The notes beneath the pieces were generated by a model that saw only the letters and a program-made list of their open reading frames with translations, did no database searches and had not been told where the DNA came from. Shown here piece by piece: positions 15,352 through 23,669 of a stretch of 64,000 nt of DNA; positions within the stretch are counted from its first letter, which is position 1, and each line of letters starts with the position of its first letter. The stretch spans positions 1-64,000 of the forward strand of contig CAMJMQ010000009.1 in assembly GCA_946407065.1 (NCBI GenBank), read 5' to 3'. This DNA comes from an uncultured Clostridia bacterium (GTDB taxonomy: Bacteria; Bacillota; Clostridia; Oscillospirales; Acutalibacteraceae). The position numbers were made by a program, and so were the translations under genes.

Positions 15352-15380
15352 AAGTTGCATAGTTTTATGCAACTTTTTTT
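15352..15380 (+). terminator. Terminator of the aromatic amino acid operon
   Basis: AAGTTGCATA / TATGCAACTT hairpin with a short loop, followed by TTTTTTT. It lies 115 bases after the aroF stop; the gap also holds a half copy of a TGTAGGGTACGGCG repeat (15258-15290), whose words recur near 29920. Confidence 0.9.
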
Positions 15381-15410
15381 GTTATCTCGGCATAGTTGGA
15401 GGTGAGTTTT

Positions 15411-16481
15411 ATGATTACCATCCAAAACGGGAAATTGATGATCCCGGACAGTGACCGTTTTGTCGGATTCGCAGGCGACAATACGGTGAACACAAAGCAG
15501 TTCACCATGATCGACTTCATGGACGAGAACTGCACCTTTACTCTGTGCATGCGCTTTGATGACGATACCGTGCGCACGGTGCCGCTGACGGCTCAGATCG
15601 ATCACGGCAATACCGTGCTGACATGGGAGATCCGAAAAGAGGATCTCTGCTCCTCGGGCGTGGTGCAGGTACAGGTGAAGATCGCCGACAGCGACGGCGG
15701 TATCGAGCATACGACCAAGGACTTTTTCCTCATCGGTTCAGCGGTAGAGCTCGACGACGACGGCGGCGAGATGGAGTATGTCACACCTTCTCAGCTGCAG
15801 AATAGTATAAATCAGGCGCTCGAGACGATCACCGCGACCTCGCCGTATGTCGATGACGACGGCTACTGGTGCATCTATGACCCCGAAAGGAGAGAGTATG
15901 TCCGCACCGCGTATCATGTCAGCGGTATTGCTCCCGACAGCGCTATGAGCGACAGCAGTGACAACGCCGTATCCAACAGTGTGATCAAGCGGTATGTCGA
16001 TACGAAGTCGACAGATTGCAATACCTTTTCCGTTTCTTACGCGGATATGAAAACTGCCGACAGAGTGCCGGATACGCGCAAGATCGCCGAGCTGCCGCTC
16101 TCCGCGGATATCACAGCGGCTGACCTGATGGCGGAGCTGCGTCCCTACACTTACAAAAACAACGTCACGCCTAATATCGGAGGCGTGAAGGGACAGCTTG
16201 GTATCGGGCTGAGCGGCGAGGTCTTCTATTGCAACGCGAACGATCATTGGGTTCGGCTGGCATTCGGCTCAGAGCTGTATGATAAGATGGATCTTGTAGC
16301 AGAGGTGGACGCCTCCGAAATCGACGACGTGGATGACGGCAACATGTTCTTCTGTAACGATGTGCCGTATGTCAAGTTCAATGATGAGGCAGTCGCTCTC
16401 ACTAAATCCGATGATGTTTATAACAAGGCACAGATCGACGCTTTGATCGGCGATATCGAAAGCTGTCTTGCCGCGATATAA
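15411..16481 (+). CDS. Phage tail-fibre/baseplate-like protein
   Basis: A 356-residue acidic protein without a signal peptide. The N-terminal 110 residues form a beta-rich module (TLCMRFDDDTVRTVPL, then VVQVQVKIADSDGG) resembling the N-terminal domain of phage baseplate upper proteins (BppU type). The middle contains DSSDNAVSNSVIKRYVDTKS, a phrase typical of phage tail-fibre and collagen-like tail proteins. A putative CHAP lysin gene follows 72 bases later, the common tail-fibre/endolysin order in prophages. GGAGGTGAG lies five bases before ATG 15411. No other phage structural gene surrounds it, so this may be a remnant or a domesticated, tailocin-like module. Function is inferred from composition and context. 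Confidence 0.6.
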   Translation: MITIQNGKLMIPDSDRFVGFAGDNTVNTKQFTMIDFMDENCTFTLCMRFDDDTVRTVPLTAQIDHGNTVLTWEIRKEDLCSSGVVQVQVKIADSDGGIEHTTKDFFLIGSAVELDDDGGEMEYVTPSQLQNSINQALETITATSPYVDDDGYWCIYDPERREYVRTAYHVSGIAPDSAMSDSSDNAVSNSVIKRYVDTKSTDCNTFSVSYADMKTADRVPDTRKIAELPLSADITAADLMAELRPYTYKNNVTPNIGGVKGQLGIGLSGEVFYCNANDHWVRLAFGSELYDKMDLVAEVDASEIDDVDDGNMFFCNDVPYVKFNDEAVALTKSDDVYNKAQIDALIGDIESCLAAI

Positions 16482-16553
16482 ACGGATGATTTGATAAAAC
16501 AGGCGCTTTCGCTGTCTGAGGATGGCGAAGGCGCCCTACAGGAAGGTGATGAA

Positions 16554-17489
16554 ATGGCGATCAACGCGGATAAGATTATCAGCATCGCACGTGCCGAGAT
16601 CGGCACCAAGGCGACCAATATCAAGAAGTGCAAATATAATAACTGGTACTACGGCACCACCGTGTCGGGCAGCGGCTACGACTGGTGCGAGACCTTTGTG
16701 CAGTGGGTGTTCCATCAGGCGGGCGCCTCTTCACTGCTCTATACCAAAACCGCTAACTGCGGCTATGCGGCAAAGGCGTTTCAGGATCACGGCAGACTGA
16801 TTATGTCGGGCTTCAAGCGCGGCGATGTGGTGTTTTTCCACTGGACGAACGAGCGTTCCACCTTAGTGCCCGGCACCTACGTCAGCGACCATGTCGGCAT
16901 CATCGAGAGCGTCAACGGTGATAACACCATCACGACCATCGAGGGCAACACCGGCTCCTCGTCAAACGGCGAGGTGATGCGGCGTGTGCGCTCACTCTCG
17001 ACGGTATCCTGCGCCGGCAGACCCTCCTATGACGGCTCTGACAGCGCGGGAGATCTTCCCGAGGTGACCTATCGCGTTCGCAGCGGCGGCAGATGGCTGC
17101 CGAGTGTGACAGATCTGTCCGATTACGCGGGCGTCACCGGTGAAGCGATCACCGACGTGGCGATCAGGGTGTCCGAGGGCGCGGTAAAGTACCGCGTCCA
17201 TGTCAGGGGAGGCAGGTGGCTCCCGTATGTGACCGGTTGCGACATCAACGATGCTGCAAACGGTTACGCCGGCGACGGAAAGCCGATCGACGCGATCGAG
17301 GTGTATTATGATACGCCCTCGTCGGTCGTCAAGCGATGCGGTTGGCTCAAGGCAAAGTACCGCGTCGCACCCATCGGAAACTACTATTTTCCGTGGCAGT
17401 ACGACGACGAGACCTCGTCCGGACAGGACGGCTACGCCGGAGAATTCGGCAGAAAAATCGACTGGTTCCAGATGACATTAGCCGATTGA
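16554..17489 (+). CDS. CHAP-domain cell-wall hydrolase (endolysin-like)
   Basis: A 311-residue protein. Residues about 1-155 are a CHAP amidase/peptidase domain: catalytic Cys in YDWCETFVQWVFHQAG, catalytic His in SDHVGIIESVNGDNTITTIE, then EGNTGSS. Residues about 180-311 hold two to three related repeats built around YRVRSGGRWLPSVTD, YRVHVRGGRWLPYVTG and AKYRVAPIGNYYFPW, which look like a cell-wall-binding region. No signal peptide is present, as in phage endolysins that need a holin; none was found next to it. ATG 16554 is chosen for GGAAGGTG seven bases upstream. A GGCGCTTTCGC / GCGAAGGCGCC hairpin at 16502-16535 lies in the leader. The terminator at 17503 ends the unit. Confidence 0.8.
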   Translation: MAINADKIISIARAEIGTKATNIKKCKYNNWYYGTTVSGSGYDWCETFVQWVFHQAGASSLLYTKTANCGYAAKAFQDHGRLIMSGFKRGDVVFFHWTNERSTLVPGTYVSDHVGIIESVNGDNTITTIEGNTGSSSNGEVMRRVRSLSTVSCAGRPSYDGSDSAGDLPEVTYRVRSGGRWLPSVTDLSDYAGVTGEAITDVAIRVSEGAVKYRVHVRGGRWLPYVTGCDINDAANGYAGDGKPIDAIEVYYDTPSSVVKRCGWLKAKYRVAPIGNYYFPWQYDDETSSGQDGYAGEFGRKIDWFQMTLAD

Positions 17490-17502
17490 TCTTTGAAAGA
17501 GA

Positions 17503-17549
17503 ACCGCGGTATTTCGTGCGTAATGCACGAGATACCGCGGCTTTTTTTA
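17503..17549 (+). terminator. Rho-independent terminator
   Basis: A long hairpin (ACCGCGGTATTTCGTGC pairing with GCACGAGATACCGCGG, around TAAT) followed by TTTTTTT, 14 bases after the CHAP gene. Confidence 0.9.
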
Positions 17550-17613
17550 TCAAATCGTGACAAAGAATAATGACAAAACTGTAAAATTTGGCGGATTAAT
17601 TTCCGAAAATCTA

Positions 17614-17643
17614 TTGACAAATCATAAGGTTTAATGCTATCAT
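17614..17643 (+). promoter_or_regulatory. Sigma-A promoter
   Basis: TTGACA at 17614-17619, an 18-base spacer, and TATCAT at 17638-17643, 39 bases before the small anchored protein. Confidence 0.8.
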
Positions 17644-17681
17644 AGAGCTAACATTGAGTTAGTATTTTCATGGAGATGATA

Positions 17682-17921
17682 ATGATGAAAAAGTTTATTT
17701 CAATAGCTGTTGTGGCAATCATGCTTTTCTCTTTTTGTTTATCAACCGCGGCGTTAGTCAGCCCTGTTGCTACCGAGCATCCGACTGCTCCTTCTGCGAC
17801 CACTCCCGGCAATCCTGATAAGAGTTCCCCGAAGACCGGTGATCCGATTTGGATCGTTGTCGGTCTGTCTATTCTCGCTCTCGGCGCAGGCGCTTTTGCA
17901 GTGAAGAAGATCAAAGAATAA
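17682..17921 (+). CDS. Small secreted protein with sortase-type C-terminal anchor
   Basis: About 79 residues. Residues 1-25 are a signal peptide (MKKFISIAVVAIMLFSFCLS). A short Thr/Pro/Ala-rich spacer (VATEHPTAPSATTPGNPDK) leads to SPKTGDP, a variant of the LPXTG sorting motif. A membrane helix (IWIVVGLSILALGAGAFAV) and the positively charged tail KKIKE follow. The mature peptide would be only about 30 residues attached to the wall. It has its own promoter (17614-17643) and terminator (17937-17964). ATG 17682 or 17685 are both possible; GGAG lies six or nine bases upstream. Function unknown; it may be a sortase substrate that modifies the surface. Confidence 0.75.
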   Translation: MMKKFISIAVVAIMLFSFCLSTAALVSPVATEHPTAPSATTPGNPDKSSPKTGDPIWIVVGLSILALGAGAFAVKKIKE

Positions 17922-17936
17922 TCAAAGCATGATAGG

Positions 17937-17964
17937 GCGGCAACCGCGAGGTTGCCGCTTTTTT
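17937..17964 (+). terminator. Rho-independent terminator
   Basis: GCGGCAACC / GGTTGCCGC stem with a four-base loop followed by TTTTTT. The remaining 200 bases up to 18164 show no gene. Confidence 0.9.
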
Positions 17965-18164
17965 GCGCTCAAAAGCATTGTCGATGTCGGCGTTCAACAA
18001 AGAGCTGTATGTGGCAGAATGATAGGAACACAGGTTGATACATCAGATCGATCGGGGGGGATATTTGTCAGTATATTTTCCACAAAAGCACTTTATCACA
18101 GTGCAGTGGTGAATTATGCTATTCCTTTTAAATCCCTTTTGTGATTCTTTGTGCAATATAGATA

Positions 18165-18193
18165 TTGATTTTAATGTGCTAATACGTTAAAAT
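18165..18193 (+). promoter_or_regulatory. Promoter of the first amino acid ABC transporter
   Basis: TTGATT at 18165-18170, a 17-base spacer, and TAAAAT at 18188-18193. The expected transcript start near 18200 is directly followed by a palindrome. Confidence 0.65.
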
Positions 18194-18206
18194 AGATAGC
18201 GTTGTA

Positions 18207-18224
18207 CTGTCAAAAATTTGACAG
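18207..18224. promoter_or_regulatory. Perfect palindrome, likely operator
   Basis: CTGTCAAA-AA-TTTGACAG: two perfect eight-base arms separated by two bases. It begins about seven bases after the expected transcript start and lies 25 bases before the gene, where a repressor would block elongation. The regulator is not known. Confidence 0.55.
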
Positions 18225-18248
18225 AAACTATTGATATGGAGGAAAACA

Positions 18249-19094
18249 ATGAAGAAGATTATTGCATTATTATTGGCTCTGCTGATGGTTGGCGCTGTGC
18301 TGGCTGCTTGCGGAAAGACCGCTGACAAGCCCGCCGCGACCGAGGCGGCTGCCACCCAGGCTGCTGCGACCGCTGATTCCGCGACCGCTGATTCCGCGGC
18401 TACCGTTGCTGACCTTGACAAGGTCCAGAAGGCAGGCAAGCTGATCGTCGGTATCACCGACTTCAAGCCGATGGATTATCAGGAGAACGGCCAGTGGGTC
18501 GGCTTTGACGCTGAGCTGGCTACCAAGTTCGCCGACAGCCTCGGTGTTAAGGTCGAATTCGTAGAGATCGACTGGGACAACAAGGCACTCGAGCTCAAGG
18601 GCGGTTCCATCGACTGTGTATGGAACGGTATGACCCTGACCCCCGAGGTCACCTCCGCAATGTCCTGCACCAATCCTTACCTGAACAACGCGCAGGTCGT
18701 TGTTGTCAACAAGAACGTTGCCGACAAGTATGCCGACGCTGAGTCCTGCAAGACCCTGAGCTTTGCTGTTGAGAGCGGTTCCGCCGGTCAGGAGCAGGCT
18801 GAGGCTAACGGCTTCAAGTTCACCGAGGTCAAGGATCAGGCTACCGCGCTGATGGAGGTTGCTTCCGGTACCTGTGACGCGGCGATCATCGACCTGCTCA
18901 TGGCGAAGGCAATGGTAGGCGAGGGCACCGGTTACGCACAGCTCGCTTACACCGTTTCTCTGAACGCTGAGGAATACGGCGTAGGCTTCCGTCAGGGCTC
19001 CGACCTGACCGCGAAGTGCAACGCGTTCCTGTCCGAGGCGCAGACCAACGGCACTGTTGAGGAACTCACCAACAAGTATCTGGTTCAGAAATAA
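18249..19094 (+). CDS. Amino acid ABC transporter substrate-binding lipoprotein
   Basis: A 281-residue precursor. The lipobox LAAC puts the lipidated Cys at residue 21 (MKKIIALLLALLMVGAVLAAC), and an Ala/Thr-rich linker follows. The body is a family 3 solute-binding protein: LIVGITDFKPMDYQENGQWVGFD, ELATKFADSLGVKVEFVEIDWDN, SIDCVWNGMTLTPE, and a C-terminal GVGFRQGSDLTAKCNAFL segment. It should bind polar or charged amino acids outside the membrane and deliver them to the permease encoded at 19310. GGAGG lies six bases before ATG 18249. A partial terminator at 19131 would allow more binding protein than permease. Substrate not determinable by eye. Confidence 0.92.
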   Translation: MKKIIALLLALLMVGAVLAACGKTADKPAATEAAATQAAATADSATADSAATVADLDKVQKAGKLIVGITDFKPMDYQENGQWVGFDAELATKFADSLGVKVEFVEIDWDNKALELKGGSIDCVWNGMTLTPEVTSAMSCTNPYLNNAQVVVVNKNVADKYADAESCKTLSFAVESGSAGQEQAEANGFKFTEVKDQATALMEVASGTCDAAIIDLLMAKAMVGEGTGYAQLAYTVSLNAEEYGVGFRQGSDLTAKCNAFLSEAQTNGTVEELTNKYLVQK

Positions 19095-19130
19095 TCGGAT
19101 ATTTCATACGGAATAATTGACTGTTACAAA

Positions 19131-19158
19131 GGCAGAGGGCTTCGGCTCTCTGTCTTTT
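19131..19158 (+). terminator. Read-through terminator between binding protein and permease
   Basis: GGCAGAGGGC-TTCG-GCTCTCTGTC hairpin followed by TTTT. A short T run in mid-operon suggests partial termination. Confidence 0.65.
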
Positions 19159-19224
19159 GGCGGATTAGGTATTTGTTATAATTTGCTTGTGGGAGAGCAA
19201 GACAAGTACAAACAGGCTTCGCTT

Positions 19225-19272
19225 TAGGCAACCGAGAACAAACCCGTGCTCGGATTTATTCTCGATTGCCTA
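19225..19272. repeat. Interior-less copy of the 1.5-kb MITE ends
   Basis: TAGGCAACCGAGAACAAA followed almost directly by its inverted partner GGATTTATTCTCGATTGCCTA. These are the same terminal sequences that bound the 376-base element at 1495-1870, with the interior deleted. It lies in the untranslated gap before the permease gene and makes a long hairpin. Confidence 0.7.
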
Positions 19273-19309
19273 TGTTGTTTTTGAGAACTATTCAGATGAG
19301 GTTATCCAA

Positions 19310-19999
19310 ATGGACACATTTTTTCAACAATTTCCTATCGTATTCCACGCTTTGAACGTCGGCTTTTTGCAGACATTAAAGCTCTTTGCCGTGACCCTGC
19401 TGGGCGCGATCCCGCTGGGACTGATCATCTCCTTCGGATCGATGAGCAAGTTCAAGCCGCTGTCGATGGTGGTCAGGTTCATCGTCTGGATCGTCCGCGG
19501 CACACCGTTGATGCTCCAGCTGCTGATCATCTTCTATTTCCCGGGGCTGGTATTTGGACAACAGCTCTGGGGCGGCGGTGAAGGCGGCAGATTCTTTGCC
19601 TCTGCCATCGCGTTCATCATCAACTACGCGTGCTATTTCTCCGAGATCTACCGCGGCGGTATCCAGGGCGTCCCTCACGGACAGCAGGAGGCCGGTCAGG
19701 TGCTTGGCTTATCAAAGAGCCAGATCTTCTTCAAGATCACTCTGCTGCAGATGATCAAGCGTATCGTACCGCCGATGGCGAACGAGATCATCACGCTGGT
19801 CAAGGATACCTCGTTGGCGCGCATCATCGCGCTGCAGGAGGTCATCTGGGCAGGACAGGCGTTCCTCAAGGGCAGCGAGGGTATCTCCGGCGCGATCTGG
19901 CCGCTGTTCTTCACGGGCGTATACTATCTCGCGTTCTCCGGCATCCTCACCCTGCTGTTCGGCTGGGTCGAGAAGAAGCTGAGCTACTTTAAGGCGTAA
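19310..19999 (+). CDS. Amino acid ABC transporter permease (HisM/GlnP type)
   Basis: A 229-residue protein with about five membrane helices. The start MDTFFQQFPIVFHALNVGFLQTLKL is typical of the family. RGTPLMLQLLIIFYF and the cytoplasmic EAA-like loop QQEAGQVLGLSKSQIFFKITLLQ identify the polar amino acid transporter permease. NEIITLVKDTSLARII is the conserved helix near the end. ATG 19310 is chosen; a longer frame runs back into the repeat at 19225-19272. GATGAGG lies eight bases upstream. It pairs with the lipoprotein gene before it and the ATPase gene 12 bases after it. Confidence 0.93.
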   Translation: MDTFFQQFPIVFHALNVGFLQTLKLFAVTLLGAIPLGLIISFGSMSKFKPLSMVVRFIVWIVRGTPLMLQLLIIFYFPGLVFGQQLWGGGEGGRFFASAIAFIINYACYFSEIYRGGIQGVPHGQQEAGQVLGLSKSQIFFKITLLQMIKRIVPPMANEIITLVKDTSLARIIALQEVIWAGQAFLKGSEGISGAIWPLFFTGVYYLAFSGILTLLFGWVEKKLSYFKA

Positions 20000-20011
20000 G
20001 GAGGCATTGTG

Positions 20012-20755
20012 ATGGCTATTCTGGAAGTTAAAAATCTGAATAAGAGCTTCGGTCGTAACCATGTGCTCCGCGGTATCGACTTTGATCTGGAAAAGGGCGA
20101 GGTGCTGTCGATCATCGGCTCCTCCGGCTCCGGCAAGACCACCCTGCTCAGATGCCTGAACTCGCTCGAGTTTGCCGACGAGGGTCAGATCATCGTCAAC
20201 GGTGAGACGATCTTTGACGCCGCAATCAACAAGCGTCCGTCCGAAGCTGAGTTAAGACAAAAGAGATTGCACTTCGGTCTGGTGTTCCAGAACTTCAACC
20301 TCTTTCCGCAGTACAGCGTGCTCGAGAACGTCACCCTCGCGCCGAAGCTGCTGGGTAAGGGTTCTAAGGAAGAGATCGAGCAATACGCTCTGGAGCTGAT
20401 CGACAGCGTCGGCTTGAAGGATAAGGTGAGTAACTACCCCTGTGAGCTTTCGGGCGGACAGCAGCAGCGTGTCGCGATCGCGAGAGCACTCGCCATGAAG
20501 CCGAATATCCTCTGCTTTGACGAGCCGACCTCGGCGCTCGATCCGGAGCTGACCGGAGAAGTTCTGAAGGTTATCCGTTCCCTTGCGGATAAGAATATGA
20601 CGATGATCATCGTCACCCATGAGATGACCTTCGCGCATGATGTGTCCGACCAGATCATCTTTATGGATGGCGGCGTGATCGCGGAACACGGCACTCCCGA
20701 CATTCTGGATCATCCGAAGAGCGAGCGACTGCAGGCGTTCCTGACGTCCTTCTGA
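20012..20755 (+). CDS. Amino acid ABC transporter ATP-binding protein (GlnQ type)
   Basis: A 247-residue ATPase. Walker [16 protein letters not shown] (residues about 35-49), Q-loop [17 protein letters not shown], signature [16 protein letters not shown], Walker [15 protein letters not shown] and the H-loop VTHEM. It energises uptake through the permease encoded just before it. GGAGG lies eight bases upstream of ATG 20012. The C-terminal phrase [20 protein letters not shown] is usual for the GlnQ/HisP group. No clear terminator follows, but a new promoter precedes the next binding protein. Confidence 0.95.
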   Translation: MAILEVKNLNKSFGRNHVLRGIDFDLEKGEVLSIIGSSGSGKTTLLRCLNSLEFADEGQIIVNGETIFDAAINKRPSEAELRQKRLHFGLVFQNFNLFPQYSVLENVTLAPKLLGKGSKEEIEQYALELIDSVGLKDKVSNYPCELSGGQQQRVAIARALAMKPNILCFDEPTSALDPELTGEVLKVIRSLADKNMTMIIVTHEMTFAHDVSDQIIFMDGGVIAEHGTPDILDHPKSERLQAFLTSF

Positions 20756-20879
20756 TACATATTTTTCTGCATGCTTGCATGTGGTAAGAAAACGGCAATC
20801 AAATAGACCGAATTTAACGGCTGACAAATAATCAGGGTTGTTGAATTCAATGAAAATAGCATGTTTATGCAAATTTTAC

Positions 20880-20908
20880 TTGCTTAATGATTCGATTTGT
20901 TGTATAGT
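20880..20908 (+). promoter_or_regulatory. Promoter of the second amino acid ABC transporter
   Basis: TTGCTT at 20880-20885, a 17-base spacer, and TATAGT at 20903-20908, 40 bases before the start codon. Confidence 0.6.
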
Positions 20909-20947
20909 AAACAAGGCAAATAAAATAATTGAAATGAGGTTAAGAAA

Positions 20948-21757
20948 ATGAAAAAGATTATTGCACTTGTACTGGCAGTTGCCATGATCGCTTCTGTCGC
21001 TGTACTCGCAGGCTGCGGCAAGAGCAACAACAGCAACGACGCTGCTAAGGCTACCGAGGCTCCGAAGGCTGCTAAGCTCACTATGGCTACCAACGCTACC
21101 TTCCCTCCTTATGAGTATAAGGAAGGCGAGGAGTTTGCCGGTATTGACGTAGAGATCGCAAAGGCAATCGCCGACAAGCTCGGTATGGAGCTTGAGATCG
21201 CTGACATCGAGTTCGATTCCATCATCACCGGTGTACAGACCGGCAAGTATGACATGGGTATGGCGGGTATGTCCGTGACCGATGAGAGAAAGCAGTCTGT
21301 CGATTTCTCCGACAGCTATGCGACCGGTATCCAGGCGGTCATCGTCAAGGAAGGCAGCGAGATCAAGACGGCTGACGATCTGCTCGCGAAGGACACCTCC
21401 TACAAGGTCGGCGTACAGCTCTCCACCACCGGCGACATGTACATCGGCGACGATTACAAGGACGCAGGCAAGGATGAGTCCCTGATCACCCGCTTCCAGT
21501 CCGGTAATGACGCTGTTACCGCTCTCGCTTCCGGCAAGGTTGACGCGGTCGTTATCGATAACGAGCCCGCAAAGAGCTATGTTGCTTCTACCAAGGGTCT
21601 GCAGATCCTCGACAGCAAGTACGCGGAAGAGGATTACGCGATCTGCTTTGCGAAGAACAACACCGAGCTCAAGGATAAGGTCAACGCCGCTCTGAAGGAA
21701 CTGATCGCTGACGGTACCGTTAAGGGCATCATCGACAAGTACATCAAGGCGAACTGA
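20948..21757 (+). CDS. Amino acid ABC transporter substrate-binding lipoprotein
   Basis: A 269-residue precursor with the lipobox LAGC and lipid Cys at residue 23, then an Asn/Ser/Ala-rich linker. Motifs of family 3 solute-binding proteins: TMATNATFPPYEYKEGEEFAGIDVEI, AIADKLGMELEIADIEFDSII, GKYDMGMAGMSVTDERKQSVDFSD, and a C-terminal hinge. The signature GMSVTDERK is the Pfam SBP_bac_3 pattern for His/Glu/Arg-type binding proteins. It belongs to a second transporter set with the permease at 21824 and ATPase at 22659. GAGGTTAAG lies before ATG 20948. The set is a paralogue of the one at 18.2-20.8 kb but has moderate sequence divergence. Confidence 0.93.
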   Translation: MKKIIALVLAVAMIASVAVLAGCGKSNNSNDAAKATEAPKAAKLTMATNATFPPYEYKEGEEFAGIDVEIAKAIADKLGMELEIADIEFDSIITGVQTGKYDMGMAGMSVTDERKQSVDFSDSYATGIQAVIVKEGSEIKTADDLLAKDTSYKVGVQLSTTGDMYIGDDYKDAGKDESLITRFQSGNDAVTALASGKVDAVVIDNEPAKSYVASTKGLQILDSKYAEEDYAICFAKNNTELKDKVNAALKELIADGTVKGIIDKYIKAN

Positions 21758-21775
21758 TAATATTTTGAACCGACT

Positions 21776-21803
21776 CAGGGCGGAGATCCTCCGCCCTGTT
21801 TCT
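21776..21803 (+). terminator. Read-through terminator between binding protein and permease
   Basis: CAGGGCGGAG-ATC-CTCCGCCCTG hairpin followed by TTTCTCT. As in the first transporter set, it separates the abundant binding protein from the membrane components. Confidence 0.65.
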
Positions 21804-21823
21804 CTGTATATGGTAGGATGAGT

Positions 21824-22669
21824 ATGAAAAAGAAAAGTTTACTTTCACCGTCGGTTTGCTTCGCGGCCGTTTTAGGCGTTGCCACCCTCTTCGGCGTATC
21901 AGCAAGCGCCGCGCAGACGGCTGACGCAAGCGCGGGCGGTTCCTGGTGGGAGGACATCAAGGCGCAGTTCGTACTGAACTTCGTCGAAAAGGATCGTTGG
22001 AGATCTCTGCTCGAGGGTCTCGGCAACACCTTGAGGATTACGCTGTTTGCGGCATTGCTTGGTATCGCGATCGGTATCGTGATCGCCGCGATCCGCACCA
22101 CCTTCGATAATAACAAAGAGAACATGAAGCACAGCAAGAGCATCGGCTACTATGTGCTGGGCTTCTTCAACGCGATCTGTAAGATCTATCTGACTGTGAT
22201 CCGCGGTACACCTGTTGTGGTACAGCTGTTGATCATCTACTTCATCATCTTCGCGTCGTCGACCAAGGATATCCTGATCGCGTCGCTGGCGTTCGGTATC
22301 AACTCCGGCGCCTATGTCGCGGAGATCCTGCGCGGCGGCATCATGTCGATCGACAAGGGTCAGTTTGAGGCGGGTCGGTCACTGGGCTTCAACTATGTGC
22401 AGACGATGATCTATGTCATCATCCCGCAGGTGTTGAAGAACGTCCTGCCCACCCTGCTCAACGAGTTTATCGCGCTCTTGAAGGAGACCTCTGTCGCGGG
22501 TTATGTCGGCGTCGTCGACCTCACCCGTGCCGGTAACGCCATCCGCGGCGCGACCTTCTCGGCGTTTATGCCGCTGATCGCCGTAGCGCTGATCTATCTG
22601 GCGATCGTCATGCTGCTGACCTGGATCGTCAGCATTATCGAGAGGAGGCTGCGCAAGAATGAGCGATAA
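21824..22669 (+). CDS. Amino acid ABC transporter permease with signal-like N-terminus
   Basis: About 281 residues, some 50 longer than the first permease. The extra N-terminus is a hydrophobic, signal-peptide-like stretch ending [19 protein letters not shown]. The usual permease core follows from about residue 60 ([24 protein letters not shown]), with [15 protein letters not shown] and [28 protein letters not shown]. Such leader-bearing permeases occur in Firmicutes, sometimes as fusions with binding domains, but here only a short spacer is present. ATG 21818 is possible; 21824 is favoured by the spacing of AGGATGAG. It overlaps the ATPase gene by 11 bases. Confidence 0.9.
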   Translation: MKKKSLLSPSVCFAAVLGVATLFGVSASAAQTADASAGGSWWEDIKAQFVLNFVEKDRWRSLLEGLGNTLRITLFAALLGIAIGIVIAAIRTTFDNNKENMKHSKSIGYYVLGFFNAICKIYLTVIRGTPVVVQLLIIYFIIFASSTKDILIASLAFGINSGAYVAEILRGGIMSIDKGQFEAGRSLGFNYVQTMIYVIIPQVLKNVLPTLLNEFIALLKETSVAGYVGVVDLTRAGNAIRGATFSAFMPLIAVALIYLAIVMLLTWIVSIIERRLRKNER

Positions 22670-23408
22670 GCAGAATGTTTTGATCGAGGTACATGATCTG
22701 AAAAAGCATTACCGCGAGGGCACCATCCACGCGCTGGACGGCGTGAGCATGGATATCTGCCGCGGCGAGGTCATCGTCATCGTCGGCCCCTCCGGCTCGG
22801 GTAAATCCACCTTTCTGCGTTCACTGAACCTGTTGGAGCTGCCCACCTCCGGTGAGATCATTTTTGACGGTGTGGATATCAACGCGCCGCATGTCAATAT
22901 CAATAAGCACCGCCAGAAGATGGGCATGGTGTTCCAACACTTCAACCTCTTCCCGAATATGACGGTGCTGCGCAATATGACCATCGGCCCGCAGAAGCTG
23001 CTGCACAAATCCAAGGATGAGGCAGAGGCAAAGGCGCACGAGCTGCTCGAGCGCGTCGGGCTCTCCGACAGAGCGGACGCTTATCCCTCTCAGCTGTCCG
23101 GCGGACAGAAACAGCGTATCGCCATCGTGCGCGCGCTGTGCATGGAGCCCGAGGTCATGCTTTTTGACGAGCCTACCTCCGCGCTCGACCCCGAGATGGT
23201 CGGCGAGGTACTGGACGTCATGAAGGAGCTGGCAAAAGCAGGCGCGACGATGGTCGTCGTCACCCACGAGATGGGCTTTGCCCGCGAGGTCGGCTCCCGC
23301 GTTGTCTTTATGGACAGCGGCAAGATCATCGAAGAGGGCACGCCCGAGGAGATCTTCGACCATCCGCAGAGCGACCGCCTGAAGAGCTTCTTAGCGAAAG
23401 TTCTGTAA
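22659..23408 (+). CDS. Amino acid ABC transporter ATP-binding protein (GlnQ type)
   Basis: A 249-residue ATPase with Walker [17 protein letters not shown]-loop [17 protein letters not shown], signature [16 protein letters not shown], Walker [15 protein letters not shown] and H-loop [11 protein letters not shown]. It overlaps the permease by 11 bases (AAGAATGAGCG context) and ends the second transporter operon. GGAGG lies upstream within the permease gene. The operon terminator downstream has been split by a small mobile repeat (23444-23669). Confidence 0.95.
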   Translation: MSDKQNVLIEVHDLKKHYREGTIHALDGVSMDICRGEVIVIVGPSGSGKSTFLRSLNLLELPTSGEIIFDGVDINAPHVNINKHRQKMGMVFQHFNLFPNMTVLRNMTIGPQKLLHKSKDEAEAKAHELLERVGLSDRADAYPSQLSGGQKQRIAIVRALCMEPEVMLFDEPTSALDPEMVGEVLDVMKELAKAGATMVVVTHEMGFAREVGSRVVFMDSGKIIEEGTPEEIFDHPQSDRLKSFLAKVL

Positions 23409-23443
23409 TAGAAAAATAAAAGAAAATGCCTACGGGAAACCGT

Positions 23444-23669
23444 CAATGTCATTGAGTTAAGGAAAATGTATCTCGCTGACGCTCGGTCAGTTCATGCAAT
23501 TCCAACAGTGGCGCTTAGCCAATCGCGGATGAATCCGCTCTTGGAGCGCTGTTGCATGGGAGTTGTATGCCAAATCGAGATTTGGACAACTCCTCATCAG
23601 TCACCGGGCACGCGTGTCGGGTGACAGCTCCTTTTACCAAAAGGAGCCTTCCTTAACTTAATGATATTG
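23444..23669. mobile_element. 226-bp MITE-like insertion in a terminator loop
   Basis: The ends CAATGTCATTGAGTTAAGGA (23444-23463) and TCCTTAACTTAATGATATTG (23650-23669) are inverted repeats matching at 18 of 20 positions. An 11-base imperfect direct repeat flanks the element: CGGGAAACCGT at 23433-23443 and CGGGGAACCGT at 23670-23680. The interior carries copy C of the structured repeat (23504-23597) and a CTCCTTTTACCAAAAGGAGCC palindrome. No ORF is credible. Confidence 0.7.
23504..23597 (-). repeat. Dispersed structured repeat, copy C
   Basis: Reading the minus strand: hairpin GGAGTTGTCCAAATC / GATTTGGCATACAACTCC, then GCGCT and the matching AGCGC with the invariant GATTGGCTAAGCGCC. Internal hairpin GAGCGGAT / ATCCGC. 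It has the same arrangement as copies A and B. Confidence 0.65.
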
